From Solidesulfovibrio carbinolicus (lineage in GTDB: Bacteria; Desulfobacterota; Desulfovibrionia; Desulfovibrionales; Desulfovibrionaceae): DNA of 64,000 bases. Positions 50,404 to 60,537 of this stretch are shown here, piece by piece. The DNA is taken from positions 4,173,501 to 4,237,500 of the forward strand of contig NZ_CP026538.1 of assembly GCF_004135975.1 (NCBI RefSeq), written 5' to 3'. How positions within the stretch are numbered: the first letter of the stretch is position 1; each line of letters starts with the position of its first letter. The notes under the pieces were generated by a model. That model was not told where the DNA came from. It did no database searches and saw only the letters and a list, made by a program, of their open reading frames with translations. The position numbers were made by a program, and so were the translations under genes.

Positions 50404-50769
50404 TTACTCCCCGACGGCGCACGCCCGATCGGGATATGCCCGGGCCGGAAGGGCCTCGGCAAAATGCCCGAGGATCGTCTTATAAAGCTTGCTGCCGCAA
50501 CCGGCCCGTCCCCGGGCCAGGGTCAGCGCTTTTTCGAATTCTGCCGCCGCCTCGTCATGGCGTCCCGCCTTGTGCAGGGTCAGGGCCAGACGGTAGGAGG
50601 CGTTGGCCGTCACCACATCCAGGCCGGCCTCGTTTTCGGCCAGCGTCACCGACTGGCGCAACAGCGTCTCGGCCTGGTCCAGATCGCCGGCGTCCATGGC
50701 GTCCATGCCCGCCTCGCGAAGCCGCCGCACCTGGCTCGTCAACATGCATTTTCCGCCTACGCAAGCCAT
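50404..50769 (-). CDS. Small TPR-like protein with Cys-rich N-terminus
   Basis: 121 residues from the ATG at 50769, with AAAGGAG upstream. It opens with MACVGGKCMLTS, a CxxxxC pair, then two helical TPR-like repeats (AMDAGDLDQAETLLRQSVTL, LHKAGRHDEAAAEFEKALTL) and an Ala-rich end with a Cys pair (AGCGSKLY, RACAVGE). It is a single gene with its own terminator. It is probably a small scaffold or adaptor; the Cys residues may bind metal or form disulfides. The longer frame to 50904 is a low-complexity shadow. Confidence 0.7.
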   Translation of the reverse strand: MACVGGKCMLTSQVRRLREAGMDAMDAGDLDQAETLLRQSVTLAENEAGLDVVTANASYRLALTLHKAGRHDEAAAEFEKALTLARGRAGCGSKLYKTILGHFAEALPARAYPDRACAVGE

Positions 50770-50927
50770 ACTGTCGCTCCTTTGCCGCCCGCGAATCAGG
50801 CGGCGTATATGGCTTCGCCCCAAAAGGCGGACCAAGCCGGAAAGGCGTCGCTCGTCCGGGCCGCAACCTCGCCCTGCGACAAACTGCCCGTGTTCACTCG
50901 ACAAGCCCCCTTAACCCCTTTTCCCAT

Positions 50928-50971
50928 GCGGGGGGTCTGGGGGCCTCAGGCCCCCAGCCGCCGGAGGCCTC
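50928..50971 (-). repeat. 3'-end palindromic element, copy 8
   Basis: Core CTGGGGGCCT-C-AGGCCCCCAG (50937-50957) with GCCTCCGGCGGC on the flavodoxin side; 22 bp past the flavodoxin stop on the minus strand. Confidence 0.88.
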
Positions 50972-50992
50972 TTCGCCATTATAATCTTCTTT

Positions 50993-51528
<536 letters not shown>

Positions 51529-51597
51529 TATCATTATACAGCCCCCTTGAACCGGCAAGGGGCAGCAGGATATTTGTCGCCCAGGGAGGATGGAACC

Positions 51598-52122
51598 ATG
51601 GCCCGCAATATGGAAATCAAGGCCCGGCTGGTGGATCGGGCAGTTGTCGAGGCAGCGGCCGCCGCCCTGGCCCACGGGCCGGCGGTGCGGATCCGCCAGG
51701 ACGACACGTTTTTTCCGTGCGCCGATGGCCGGCTCAAGCTGCGGGAATTCGCCGACGGGCGCGGGGAGCTGATTGTCTACCAGCGCCCGGACGCTTCCGG
51801 CCCCAAGGCTTCGCATTACGACATCGCGCCGACGGACGCGCCGGCCGATCTGCGCCGGGTGCTGGAGCAGGCCCTGGGCGCGGCCGGCCGGGTGCGCAAG
51901 GAGCGAACCCTCTATTTGATCGGCCGCGCCCGGGTGCATCTCGACCGGGTGGAGGGGCTGGGGGATTTTGTGGAGCTGGAGGTGGTCCTGGCCGAGGGCG
52001 AGGCCGAGGCGTCGGGGCTGGCCGAAGCGCGCCGGCTCATGGCCGCCCTTTGCATCGACGAAAGCACCCTCGTCGCCGAAGCCTACGTCGATCTGCTGTC
52101 TGCCTCGCCGGACGGCGTTTAA
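51598..52122 (+). CDS. CYTH-domain protein (class IV adenylate cyclase / triphosphatase-like)
   Basis: 174 residues. The N-terminal MARNMEIKAR carries the MEIK part of the ExExK CYTH signature. Further charged strands follow (AVRIRQDDTFF, ADGRLKLREFADGRGELIVY, KERTLYLIGRARVHLDRV, FVELEVVLAEGE) that line the CYTH tunnel and bind triphosphate plus two metal ions. Members cleave inorganic or organic triphosphates, or make cAMP (class IV cyclase); the family alone does not decide which. GGGAGG precedes the ATG. It is a single gene between flavodoxin and the ABC-F gene. Confidence 0.85.
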   Translation: MARNMEIKARLVDRAVVEAAAAALAHGPAVRIRQDDTFFPCADGRLKLREFADGRGELIVYQRPDASGPKASHYDIAPTDAPADLRRVLEQALGAAGRVRKERTLYLIGRARVHLDRVEGLGDFVELEVVLAEGEAEASGLAEARRLMAALCIDESTLVAEAYVDLLSASPDGV

Positions 52123-52162
52123 CCAACCGCCCCGGCGCGCCCCTTTAGAGCTTCTCCCAGGC

Positions 52163-52203
52163 AGGGGGGCCGGGGGGCTTAGCTCCCCGGCCGCCGGAGG
52201 CAT
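52163..52203 (-). repeat. 3'-end palindromic element, copy 9 (variant core)
   Basis: Core CCGGGGGGCTTAGCTCCCCGG (52170-52190) with GCCTCCGGCGGC on the ABC-F side, about 15 bp after the ABC-F stop on the minus strand. The core has two internal mismatches. Confidence 0.85.
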
Positions 52204-52217
52204 CTTCCCTCCTCCCC

Positions 52218-54041
52218 CTACGCAATCTTGGCAGCCAGTTCTTCCCAGCGGGCGTAGAGCCGGGCCACTTCGGCCTCGGCGGCCTGGACGGCTTCCAGGC
52301 GGCGGGCCAGCTCATGGCCGTCGGAGGCCACGGCCGGGTCGGCCAGGGCGGCGCGGGCCGTTTCGAGGGCTTGTTCGGTTTCGAGGATGGCCGCTTCCAT
52401 GCCGTCGTATTCGCGTTGTTCCTTGAAGCTGAGTTTCTTGGCCTGTGACGCGGGCTTGGGTTTGGCCTTGGCCGGCCGGTCCTCGCGGGCCTTGGCTTCC
52501 CGGGCCTCGGCGCGCTGCCGGGCCAGGAACTCTTCTTCCCACTGGGCGTAGTCGGCAAAGACTTCCACGCCGCCCTGGCCGTCCAGGCCCACGATGGCCG
52601 TGGACACCCGGTCGATGAGCGACCGGTCGTGGCTGACGAGCACCACCGCGCCGGGAAAGTCCATCAGGCTGTCCTCCAGCATCTCCAGGGTGGGGATGTC
52701 GAGGTCGTTGGTGGGTTCGTCGAGGAGCAGCACGTCGGCCTGGCGCAGCATGAGCCGGGCGATGAGCACCCGGGCCTGTTCGCCGCCGGACAGCAGCCCC
52801 ACGGGCAGGTCGAGCTGTTCCGGGCGCAGGGCGAAGCGCTTGGCCCAGGTGACCAGATGCACGGGCTGGCCCCGGTAGATGACGCTGTCGGCGTCGGGGG
52901 TGAAGGCGCGCCGCAGGGTCTGGTCCTTGTCGAGCTGTTCGCGCTTCTGGTCAAAGGCGACCACGGACAGGCCCGGTGCGGTGGACACCCGGCCGGCGTC
53001 GGGCTTGTCCTCGTCGGCCAGCAGCCGCAGCAAGGCGGACTTGCCCGAGCCGTTGGGGCCGACCAGCCCCAGGCGCGTGCCCGGGGAGAGCACGAGGTCG
53101 AGGTTGGAAAACAGCTCCCGGCCGCCAAGGCTTCGGGTGAGGTTTTCGGCCACGAGCAGGCGCTTGGTCTGGCGGCCGGTGGCGCTGAAGTCAATGCCGG
53201 CCCGCAGGGCGGCCCGGTTGCGGGCCTGGGTGGCGGCCAGATTTTCCTTGAGGACCCCGGCCGCGTCGATGCGGGCCTTGGCCTTGGTGGCCCGGGCCTT
53301 GGGGCCGCGCCGCAGCCATTCCACCTCGCGGCGCAGCTTGTTGGCGAGCGACCGCTCCAAGGCGCCCTGGCTTTCCATGAAGGCTTCGCGGGCCTCGACC
53401 AGGGCGCTGTAGGGGCCGTCCACGGACAGCACGCCGTCGGGATAGGCGCCGGAGAGCTCCACGGTGCGGGTGCAGACGTTTTCCAGGAAGAACCGGTCGT
53501 GGCTGACCACCACGAAGGCGAAGGGCGCGCCGGAGAGAAACTGTTCGAGCCACAGGATGGAGCGCAGGTCCAGGTGGTTGGTGGGCTCGTCCAGAAGCAG
53601 CACGTCGGGCTCGCCGGCCAGTCCCCGGGCGATGGACAACCGCTTGCGCCAGCCGCCGGAAAACGACTCGACCAGGGCCGAGGGGTCGGTAAAGCCCATG
53701 CGGCCGGCCAGGGCCGCGACCCGGCCGCCGGAAACGGCCTCGGCCCGGCCGAAGGCGGCCTCCACGGCCCGGGACAACACGCCTTCCACGGTGTCTCCGG
53801 GTTCGAAAACGTCCTGCTGGGCCACATAGGCCAGGCGCGCCCCCTGGCGCAGGGTGCGCTCGCCGCTGTCGGCCTCGGCCAGACCGGCCATGATTTTGAG
53901 CAGCGTGGACTTGCCCGAGCCGTTGGGGCCGACCAGGCCCACGCGCTCCCGCTCGGCCACGGCCATGGAGATGCCGGAAAACAGCTGACGCACGCCAAAG
54001 GCCTTGGAAATGCCGCGAAGATTGATGGTGCAAACGCTCAT
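52218..54041 (-). CDS. ABC-F family ATPase (Uup-like)
   Basis: 607 residues with two ABC domains and no membrane helices. Walker A motifs are GPNGSGKSTLLKIMAG and GPNGSGKSALLRLLA. ABC signatures are FSGGWRKRL and LSGGEQARV. Walker B motifs are LLLDEPTNHLD and LLLDEPTNDLD. An interdomain linker is basic (KLRREVEWLRRGPKARATKA), and the C-terminal 100 residues form a coiled coil (ETEQALETARAALADPAVAS), as in Uup. ABC-F proteins act on ribosomes or, for Uup, on nucleic-acid structures. It starts 116 bp after the diguanylate cyclase stop. Confidence 0.93.
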   Translation of the reverse strand: MSVCTINLRGISKAFGVRQLFSGISMAVAERERVGLVGPNGSGKSTLLKIMAGLAEADSGERTLRQGARLAYVAQQDVFEPGDTVEGVLSRAVEAAFGRAEAVSGGRVAALAGRMGFTDPSALVESFSGGWRKRLSIARGLAGEPDVLLLDEPTNHLDLRSILWLEQFLSGAPFAFVVVSHDRFFLENVCTRTVELSGAYPDGVLSVDGPYSALVEAREAFMESQGALERSLANKLRREVEWLRRGPKARATKAKARIDAAGVLKENLAATQARNRAALRAGIDFSATGRQTKRLLVAENLTRSLGGRELFSNLDLVLSPGTRLGLVGPNGSGKSALLRLLADEDKPDAGRVSTAPGLSVVAFDQKREQLDKDQTLRRAFTPDADSVIYRGQPVHLVTWAKRFALRPEQLDLPVGLLSGGEQARVLIARLMLRQADVLLLDEPTNDLDIPTLEMLEDSLMDFPGAVVLVSHDRSLIDRVSTAIVGLDGQGGVEVFADYAQWEEEFLARQRAEAREAKAREDRPAKAKPKPASQAKKLSFKEQREYDGMEAAILETEQALETARAALADPAVASDGHELARRLEAVQAAEAEVARLYARWEELAAKIA

Positions 54042-54157
54042 GGCCGCTTTAGGTAGACAATGCCGGGCAGGGCGTCAAACGGCATGACACGGGCTTGGCA
54101 ATGCCGGAAGGTTGCCGCGCTCGCCGGGCTTGGCGCGGTGGGGGCGGGCCGGTCCGG

Positions 54158-55876
54158 CTACTGGGTCCGGCTGACGGCGGCGGTGGTCGGGGCCACGATG
54201 ACCTGATTGCGGCCGCTCTGCTTGGCCCGATACAGGGCCTTGTCGGCCCGGGCCACCAGGGCGGCCGGCCCGGGATCGGCCTCATAGTCGGCCAGGCCGA
54301 AGCTGGCGGTGATGCGCCCGACGAGGGGAAAATCGGTGTCCTGGAGTTCCCGGCGCAGGGCCTCGGCCAGAACCCGGGCGTCTTCCACGGTGGTTTCCGG
54401 GCACACCAGCAGGAACTCTTCGCCGCCAAAGCGGCCGACCACGTCGGTTTCGCGCACCACGGCCAGCAGGATATCGGCCACGCGCACAAGGACCGCGTCC
54501 CCCACGGCATGGCCGAAGGTGTCGTTGACGTCCTTGAAATTGTCGAGATCGATCATGATGACGGAAAAGGGCGTGCCGTAGCGCTGGGCGCGCCGCCATT
54601 CGGCGGACAGGACCTGATCGAGGCGGCGGCGATTGCACAGGCTCGTCAGGCGGTCGGTCAGGGACAGGACGGCCAGGGCCTGGTTTTTGGCGTCGAGCTC
54701 GCGATTTTTGGCGTCGAGTTCCAGGGTGCGCTGGCGGACTTTGTCTTCCAGGCCGCCGACCAGATCGTGGATGCGGCCGTTCATGTCGGCCAGGGCCCGG
54801 GCCAGCAGCCCGATTTCGTCGGAACCGGCCATGTCGATGGCCTCGCCGAAGTGGCCGTCGCGGACGTTGCCGGCGTAGCGGGTGAGTTCCACGATGCGGC
54901 TGGTCACGGCCCGATGGAGCAACCGCGCCACCCAGAAAATGCAGCCAAGCCCCAGGAGCGCCGAAAAAAGGACAATGCCGCCGGCCAGTTTCGTGGCCCA
55001 GCCGATGCGCGTTTTGGCCCGCTCCACTTCCAAGGCGGTGATGCGGCGCAAGTCCTCGGCAATGGGGTCCACGGCCCGGGCCTGAAGGGCGAAATCGTTG
55101 GCGTTGGCGCTCATGGACGTGGCTGTGTCCATGAGCCTGGCGGCGACCTTGTCAAAGGTGTCGCACAGCCGCAGGGCCTCGGTCTTTCGGGCGGTCTCCA
55201 GGCCCGGCGTGGCCGCGATGCGCCGGCGCAGGGCCTCGACCTTGTTGACCGCCGTCTGCATGACCGGCCGCTGCCGGGACAGCTGGTACTGCTGGAGGAG
55301 GACGCCGATTTCGCGGGCGGGAAAGGCCAGTTCGTCCTGGCCCTCCAGGCAGACGCCGAGCTGGCGCACGGCAGCGCCGATCTGGGTGTCGAGGCCGGTC
55401 TCGGGATCGGCCACCAGGATGACCAGTTCATTCTCGCTTAACAGCGTCTGGGAAAAGCGTTTGGCCGTGGACGTGAAAAAGCGCATGTCGATCTTGCGCT
55501 TGGCCATGTCGCTGCCGTCGGGCATGGCGGCCATGGCCCGGCGGAGGTTTTCGCTTAAGGCGATGACCCGGGCGGCGGCGGCCAGGGCCGGTTGTCCGTA
55601 GCGCTCCTGGGCCTGGGCAAAACCGACGAGAGGCACCTGGAGCAGAAAATCCCGGTACAGCCGGCGGGCGCGTTCAAGCTGGCTTTCCATCTCCAGCACA
55701 CCGTTTCGCAGCTCCAGGTTGGCCACGATGTCAGCCTCGGCTCCCCGCACCACGGCCAGCCCGACAAAGCCGGCTCCGACGCCCATGAGAAAAATCGCGA
55801 ACAATAAGGCAAACGACAGCCGCAACTTGGCCGTAATGCCCTGGTTTTCCCACACCCTCCGCAATGAAATGACCAT
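54158..55876 (-). CDS. Membrane diguanylate cyclase (GGDEF)
   Basis: 572 residues. Membrane helix near 22-45, a helical periplasmic sensor (about 50-285), second helix (285-310), HAMP (310-360), coiled linker, then a GGDEF domain (about 400-560): SLTDRLTSLCNRRRL, FSVIMIDLDNFKDVND, and the catalytic FGGEEFLLV. The inhibitory I-site RETD lies five residues before GGEEF. It should make c-di-GMP in response to a periplasmic cue and be product-inhibited. It starts 4 bp after the periplasmic-binding-protein gene, so the two are probably coupled. Confidence 0.93.
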   Translation of the reverse strand: MVISLRRVWENQGITAKLRLSFALLFAIFLMGVGAGFVGLAVVRGAEADIVANLELRNGVLEMESQLERARRLYRDFLLQVPLVGFAQAQERYGQPALAAAARVIALSENLRRAMAAMPDGSDMAKRKIDMRFFTSTAKRFSQTLLSENELVILVADPETGLDTQIGAAVRQLGVCLEGQDELAFPAREIGVLLQQYQLSRQRPVMQTAVNKVEALRRRIAATPGLETARKTEALRLCDTFDKVAARLMDTATSMSANANDFALQARAVDPIAEDLRRITALEVERAKTRIGWATKLAGGIVLFSALLGLGCIFWVARLLHRAVTSRIVELTRYAGNVRDGHFGEAIDMAGSDEIGLLARALADMNGRIHDLVGGLEDKVRQRTLELDAKNRELDAKNQALAVLSLTDRLTSLCNRRRLDQVLSAEWRRAQRYGTPFSVIMIDLDNFKDVNDTFGHAVGDAVLVRVADILLAVVRETDVVGRFGGEEFLLVCPETTVEDARVLAEALRRELQDTDFPLVGRITASFGLADYEADPGPAALVARADKALYRAKQSGRNQVIVAPTTAAVSRTQ

Positions 55877-55880
55877 GGCC

Positions 55881-57143
55881 TTACCGCGGGACGTAGGTGA
55901 AGACCACGTTGGCCGTCAGCCCGGCGACGCCTTGGGCGGGATCGTCCATGCGCAGCACATTGAAGCGCGGGGTGGCGCAGTCGCCAAAACCGTCGCAGCG
56001 CAGTTTTCCGCCCAGCCCCGGATAGTCGGCGGTGGCGGCCAAGGCGTCTCGCAGGGCCTGGCGGCCGATGACCAGGGAGCCGTCCTTGCCGGCCACGGCC
56101 GCCTTGGTTATGGCGGCAAACAGGATGCCGGCGGCGTCAAAGGCGCTGGCGTAGTAGTCCGTGGCCGGCGTGGCCCGATACTTGGCCTGGTACTGGGCGC
56201 GCAGGGCGTCCAGGGCCGGCCCGGGGGCCGGCGGGGTGGGGCCGACGAAATACATGCCTTTGGACGCCTCGCCCACGGCCTCGATAAAGCTTTTTTCAAT
56301 GAGCGCGCCGTCGCTCATGAGCTTGACGCCGACCATCTCGGGCATGGCCCGGGCAGTGAGCAGCACATGGTTGCCCTCGGGCTGGAAGAGCGGGAAAAAG
56401 AGCAATTCGGCCTTTGAGGCGGCCACGGCCTCAAGCAGCGGGCGCATGTTGGCGTCGCCCTTGTCCACGGCGGCGAACAGCACGGTGCGGCCGCCCAGAC
56501 GCTCGAACTCGGCCCGAAACCCCTCGGCCAGCCCCCGGGTGTAGATGTCGCCGTCATGGACCATGGCCGCGGCGCGAACGCCCAGGCCTTCGTAGGCATA
56601 CCGGGCGGCGGCCGGGCCGGAATGCTCTTCATTGGAAGAGGTGCGGAAATAGCCGGGCTGCCATTTGGGGGCGCGCTTGCCGCCGATGGAGGTGAGGAAG
56701 GGGGCGCTGTTGTTGCCGGAGATCATGGACAGGCCGGCCTCGGTCATGACCTGGGCGGCGGCGGCGGCGTCGCCGGAGCAGGTGGTGCCGAAAATCGCCA
56801 CCACCGAAGGGTCGGAAACGATGCGCAGGGCCGCGTTGGCCCCGCCTTCCTGGCGGCAGCCGGTGTCCTCGATGACCAGTTCCACGGGATGGTCGAGCAG
56901 CCGTCCGCCCTTGCGGTCCAGGGCCAGTTCGAGGCCGCGCAGCTGGTCCTGGCCGATGGGCGCGACCTTGCCGGTCAAGGCCTGGATGACACCCAGGCGA
57001 ATGGCCCCACCGGGCGCGATTTCCACGCAGCCCAGGGGATCAAGGCAGGGTTTGGGCTTGCCGTTGGACAATCCCCACCAGACGCCCGCTCCGGCCAATG
57101 CCGCCACCACCAGCGCCGCCCCAAGTCCCAGCCATCGCGCCAT
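55881..57143 (-). CDS. Membrane-anchored periplasmic binding protein (LivJ-like) without transporter
   Basis: 420 residues from the ATG at 57143 with GGAGCTC upstream. An N-terminal uncleaved helix (5-28) anchors it in the membrane and no lipobox is present. The rest is a type I periplasmic-binding fold of the branched-chain amino acid (Peripla_BP_6) group: AIRLGVIQALTGKVAPIGQD, then VIEDTGCRQEGG, the AIFGTTCSGDAAAAAQVM hinge, and the AMVHDGDIYTRGLAEGF second lobe. No permease or ATPase is nearby. It lies 4 bp before the diguanylate cyclase gene and 83 bp after the hybrid kinase gene, pointing to a sensory role. Confidence 0.85.
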   Translation of the reverse strand: MARWLGLGAALVVAALAGAGVWWGLSNGKPKPCLDPLGCVEIAPGGAIRLGVIQALTGKVAPIGQDQLRGLELALDRKGGRLLDHPVELVIEDTGCRQEGGANAALRIVSDPSVVAIFGTTCSGDAAAAAQVMTEAGLSMISGNNSAPFLTSIGGKRAPKWQPGYFRTSSNEEHSGPAAARYAYEGLGVRAAAMVHDGDIYTRGLAEGFRAEFERLGGRTVLFAAVDKGDANMRPLLEAVAASKAELLFFPLFQPEGNHVLLTARAMPEMVGVKLMSDGALIEKSFIEAVGEASKGMYFVGPTPPAPGPALDALRAQYQAKYRATPATDYYASAFDAAGILFAAITKAAVAGKDGSLVIGRQALRDALAATADYPGLGGKLRCDGFGDCATPRFNVLRMDDPAQGVAGLTANVVFTYVPR

Positions 57144-57226
57144 GAGCTCCACTCCCCACGCCCGGCCTCCCAGCCGCGCCATGCATTTCCTACTATTTGT
57201 CTATACGCTTCATCCGAAAAGACCAA

Positions 57227-60200
57227 TCATTTTTCAGCCGCGCCTGGAGCTGTCCCGCCGCGCTCCCGGTCCGACAGCACTTGGTCGATGACGGCCAGCA
57301 GTTCGACGAGTTCCACGGGCTTGGTCACGTAGCCGTCCATGCCCGCGGCCAGGAAGCGTTCCTTGTCCCCCTCCATGGCGTAGGCCGTCATGGCGAGGAT
57401 AGGCGTTCGCGCCGCTGCAGGTCCGGCCTCGCCGGACCGGATGCGCCGCGTCGCCTCCAGGCCGTCCATGGCCGGCATCTGGACATCCATGAGCACGAGG
57501 TCAAACGGCTCCCGGGCGAGCAACGCCAAGGCTTCGCAGCCGTTTTCCGCCGTACGGACGTCATGGCCCTCCCGGCGCAGCATGGCCTCAATGGCCAGGC
57601 GGGCCAGAGCCTCGTCCTCGGCCAGCAAGAGGTTGAGGCGTTTGAAAACCGTCGCCCGTGGACGCAGGGGGGCCGGCTGCGGCAACACGTCGGAAGGCAG
57701 GCCGAAGGTCAGGCTGAAATGGACGACAGCGCCCTGACCAGGTTCGCTCTCGATGCCGATGGAACCGCCCATGAGACCGACCAGGCGCTTGCAGATGGCC
57801 AGGCCCAGGCCAGCGCCCTGATGGTCACGGCGATAGCCCTGAGCGACCTGGGTGAACGGCGCAAAGAGACTGTCGAGCTTGTCCTTGGGAATGCCCACGC
57901 CGCTGTCGGCCACCGAAAACAGCACCCGGGGATGGCCGGTCAAGGCATCCGGCTGGGCCACGGCCGTGACGGACACCGTTCCCCTGGCGGTGAACTTCAG
58001 CGCATTGCCGAGCAGGTTGGTCAAAATCTGCTGGAACCTCGTGACGTCGCCGACAACGATTTCCGGGACGGCGTCATCGACGGAAACGGTGCAGGTTACG
58101 CCCGGCGGATCGCCGGCCGGCAGCAAGAGCTCGCGGACTTCCGCCATGGCCCGGCGCAAATTGAACGGGGCCTGGACAATGGCCATCTTACCGGCTTCGA
58201 CCCGGGAGATGTCCAGGATGTCGGACAAGAGTCTGGTCAGGCGGCGACTGGCGGCCAGGGCCATGCGGGCCTGGCCGGCCTGTTCCTCGGTCAGCCCCGA
58301 GGCGACCATGAGCTGCAGGATAGTCACGATGCCGTTTAACGGCGTGCGGATTTCGTGGCTCATGTTGGCCAGAAACTCGCTTTTGGCCCGGCTGGCGGCC
58401 TCGGCCTGATCCTTGGCCGCGGCCAGGAGGGCCGCCCGTTCCTGTTCTTCGGTGATGTCGTGATAGATGGCCATGTGCGTCGATGCGCTTTGGCCGCCAA
58501 GCCGACGCCCGGTCATTTCGACCCAACGCGTCCGGCCATCGCCACACACGATCCGGTAGCATTCCCGGCCGAGGTCCAGTTCCGCCCGCAGCCGATCCTC
58601 CAAGCGCGGCCGCAGCAAACGGCTATCGTCCGGATGGGCGAGACCCCAGAGTTCTTCGGCCGACAGGGCGTAGGCTTCTTCGGCCGAAAGCCCGAACAAC
58701 TTGCAAAAAGCGGGATTCACCCACCGCAACCGCAACGGAGAGTCTTCTACCAAAGCAATGGCGTCCAGGGAGTTTTCAAAAAGCGTCCGGTAGCGTTCCT
58801 CGCTGTCCCGCAGCGCCTGTTCCACGGCCTTGCGTTCGGTGATGTCGCGGGCCACGGACACGAAGAAGTTTTTGCCCTGGATAGCCACGCCGTTGACGCT
58901 GACCTCCACCGGAAACACCGAGCCGTCCTTGCGCCGATAGTGGGACTCAATAACTGTCCTGACCGCCAAGGGATTGTCAAAACTGCTGCGAATGGCCGCC
59001 TCGTCCCAGTCAGCCTCGTAGTCCCAGGTCAACATGCCCACCACCGCGTCCTGAGCATAGCCCAACATCTCGGCAAACCGCCGGTTGGCTTCAACGATCC
59101 GGTGTCCGCTGTCGATGACCACGATGCCGTCGTTGCTGGAGTCCATGAGCGTTTGCCGCCGGAGGGCCTCCCGAGCCAAGGCGTCGCGGGTCTCCACCAG
59201 TTCCAGGCGGTCCTGCTCCAGGTTCTGGGCCATGCGGTCAATGGCCTTGGCCAGCCGGCCGAGAGTTCCCCGGCTTCCGGTCAGGCCCGACCGGGCGGTG
59301 AGATCGCCGCCGCCAAGACGTTGGGCCGTCTCGACAATGCGAACCAGAGGGTCGTGGATGCCAAAGCGGCCGACGATCCAGGCCAAGACCGTGGCCAGCA
59401 CCAAGGACGCCCCGGCCCAGCCCGCCCAGACGGCGGTGACGGCGTCGGCCGCCACAATGGCGGCATGCTCGGGGATGCTCACCAGTATCGAAAGGTAGGG
59501 CTTTTCCTGATCGGACAAGGCCACGCTTTGGACGGCGAATATGCGCCGGACGCCATCGGTGGCGACAGCGGAGAAAATCGCCTGGCCATTTCCTGCCCGA
59601 ATGCGGTCCCAGACGTCACGGGCGATAGGCTTGCCCACGGGAGCCTCCGGGGACGCCGGATGGCGATACAGACGCCGGCCCTCGCGATCGGTCAGCCCGA
59701 CAAAGGAACCGGCCGGCATCATGGATTGATCGAAGACCGTGGCGATGTCTTGCAACCGGACCGTAACGATGAGCACGCCCGACAGTTCGCCTGATGCACC
59801 GTAAACGGGATAGGCAAACGGCAGCACCTGGACGCCGCTGACCTTGCCAACGGCATACTCGCCCACGGAAAAGCGTCCCGTTGCCTTGGCTTGTCGGAAT
59901 TCGGGCCGCTCGGCCAGGTTTTGTCTGGAAAAGGGCAGGGCCGAGGCTAGAGCCTCGCCATCAGCGTCCATGAGGGCGAAATTGACGCAGTTGGGATTGC
60001 CGACCAGGACGTCGCGAAACAGCGCGGTGCAGGCGGGAAGGTTTTTTTCGCGCACCGCCGGTTCGGCGGCCAGCCCGGCCAGGACGGCCTGCAGACGAGC
60101 CGTTTCGCTGGCCTGCTGATGGGCGTAATACTGGGCCAGACGCATGGTGGTCTGGCCGATGTGGGCGATCTCATGTTCGCGCCGTTCCCAGCCCGATCCC

Positions 60201-60283
60201 AGCACCACGCCCAGCACCGGCAGCACGCCGCCAAGGACCACCAGTATCAGGTTCAAACGAATAGAACCCGGCAAGCGCAGCAT
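57227..60283 (-). CDS. Hybrid sensor histidine kinase with Cache, HAMP, PAS-PAS and receiver
   Basis: 1018 residues from the ATG at 60283. Order: membrane helix (8-30), periplasmic Cache sensor (about 35-305), membrane helix (310-332), HAMP, PAS1 ([20 protein letters not shown]), PAS2 ([19 protein letters not shown]), histidine phosphoacceptor ([16 protein letters not shown]), HATPase ([26 protein letters not shown]), and a C-terminal receiver with phospho-Asp in [15 protein letters not shown] and the switch Lys in GYVTKPVE. Output must pass to another regulator, since no DNA-binding or HPt domain is visible. Upstream codons to 60454 are a shadow. It heads the sensory cluster with the binding protein and the diguanylate cyclase. 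Confidence 0.94.
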   Translation of the reverse strand: MLRLPGSIRLNLILVVLGGVLPVLGVVLGSGWERREHEIAHIGQTTMRLAQYYAHQQASETARLQAVLAGLAAEPAVREKNLPACTALFRDVLVGNPNCVNFALMDADGEALASALPFSRQNLAERPEFRQAKATGRFSVGEYAVGKVSGVQVLPFAYPVYGASGELSGVLIVTVRLQDIATVFDQSMMPAGSFVGLTDREGRRLYRHPASPEAPVGKPIARDVWDRIRAGNGQAIFSAVATDGVRRIFAVQSVALSDQEKPYLSILVSIPEHAAIVAADAVTAVWAGWAGASLVLATVLAWIVGRFGIHDPLVRIVETAQRLGGGDLTARSGLTGSRGTLGRLAKAIDRMAQNLEQDRLELVETRDALAREALRRQTLMDSSNDGIVVIDSGHRIVEANRRFAEMLGYAQDAVVGMLTWDYEADWDEAAIRSSFDNPLAVRTVIESHYRRKDGSVFPVEVSVNGVAIQGKNFFVSVARDITERKAVEQALRDSEERYRTLFENSLDAIALVEDSPLRLRWVNPAFCKLFGLSAEEAYALSAEELWGLAHPDDSRLLRPRLEDRLRAELDLGRECYRIVCGDGRTRWVEMTGRRLGGQSASTHMAIYHDITEEQERAALLAAAKDQAEAASRAKSEFLANMSHEIRTPLNGIVTILQLMVASGLTEEQAGQARMALAASRRLTRLLSDILDISRVEAGKMAIVQAPFNLRRAMAEVRELLLPAGDPPGVTCTVSVDDAVPEIVVGDVTRFQQILTNLLGNALKFTARGTVSVTAVAQPDALTGHPRVLFSVADSGVGIPKDKLDSLFAPFTQVAQGYRRDHQGAGLGLAICKRLVGLMGGSIGIESEPGQGAVVHFSLTFGLPSDVLPQPAPLRPRATVFKRLNLLLAEDEALARLAIEAMLRREGHDVRTAENGCEALALLAREPFDLVLMDVQMPAMDGLEATRRIRSGEAGPAAARTPILAMTAYAMEGDKERFLAAGMDGYVTKPVELVELLAVIDQVLSDRERGGTAPGAAEK

Positions 60284-60537
60284 GGATGGCCCCTTCGGTT
60301 CCCTGGTGGCGTAACGGCGGTCTCCGAGACGCTCGGCCCCAAGCACCGGCCCTGGGGGAGCATCCCCAAGGCCCAGAGCCGTCGCCCCGGAGCCAAGACC
60401 CTGCCGTGGGCGCGAACACGAGCCGGCGACGCCGGCTTTTGGCGTACGCTCCATGGGTGCGAGGGTCTTTAGAACCTTCTACAGTGTCCAGAGCCTTGGA
60501 GCAAGGGTTCCTGTCAGATCGCCGCGCACTTGGCCTG
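60284..60537. other. Intergenic between glycosyltransferase and hybrid kinase genes
   Basis: 254 bp; it contains a modest G+C-rich hairpin around 60348-60372 (GGCCCTGGGGG...CCCCAAGGCC) but no T-run and no gene. Confidence 0.4.

Noticed and set aside
57197..58339. Plus-strand frame over the hybrid kinase gene
   Set aside because: Shadow of the kinase and receiver domains; no start signal and no family pattern.
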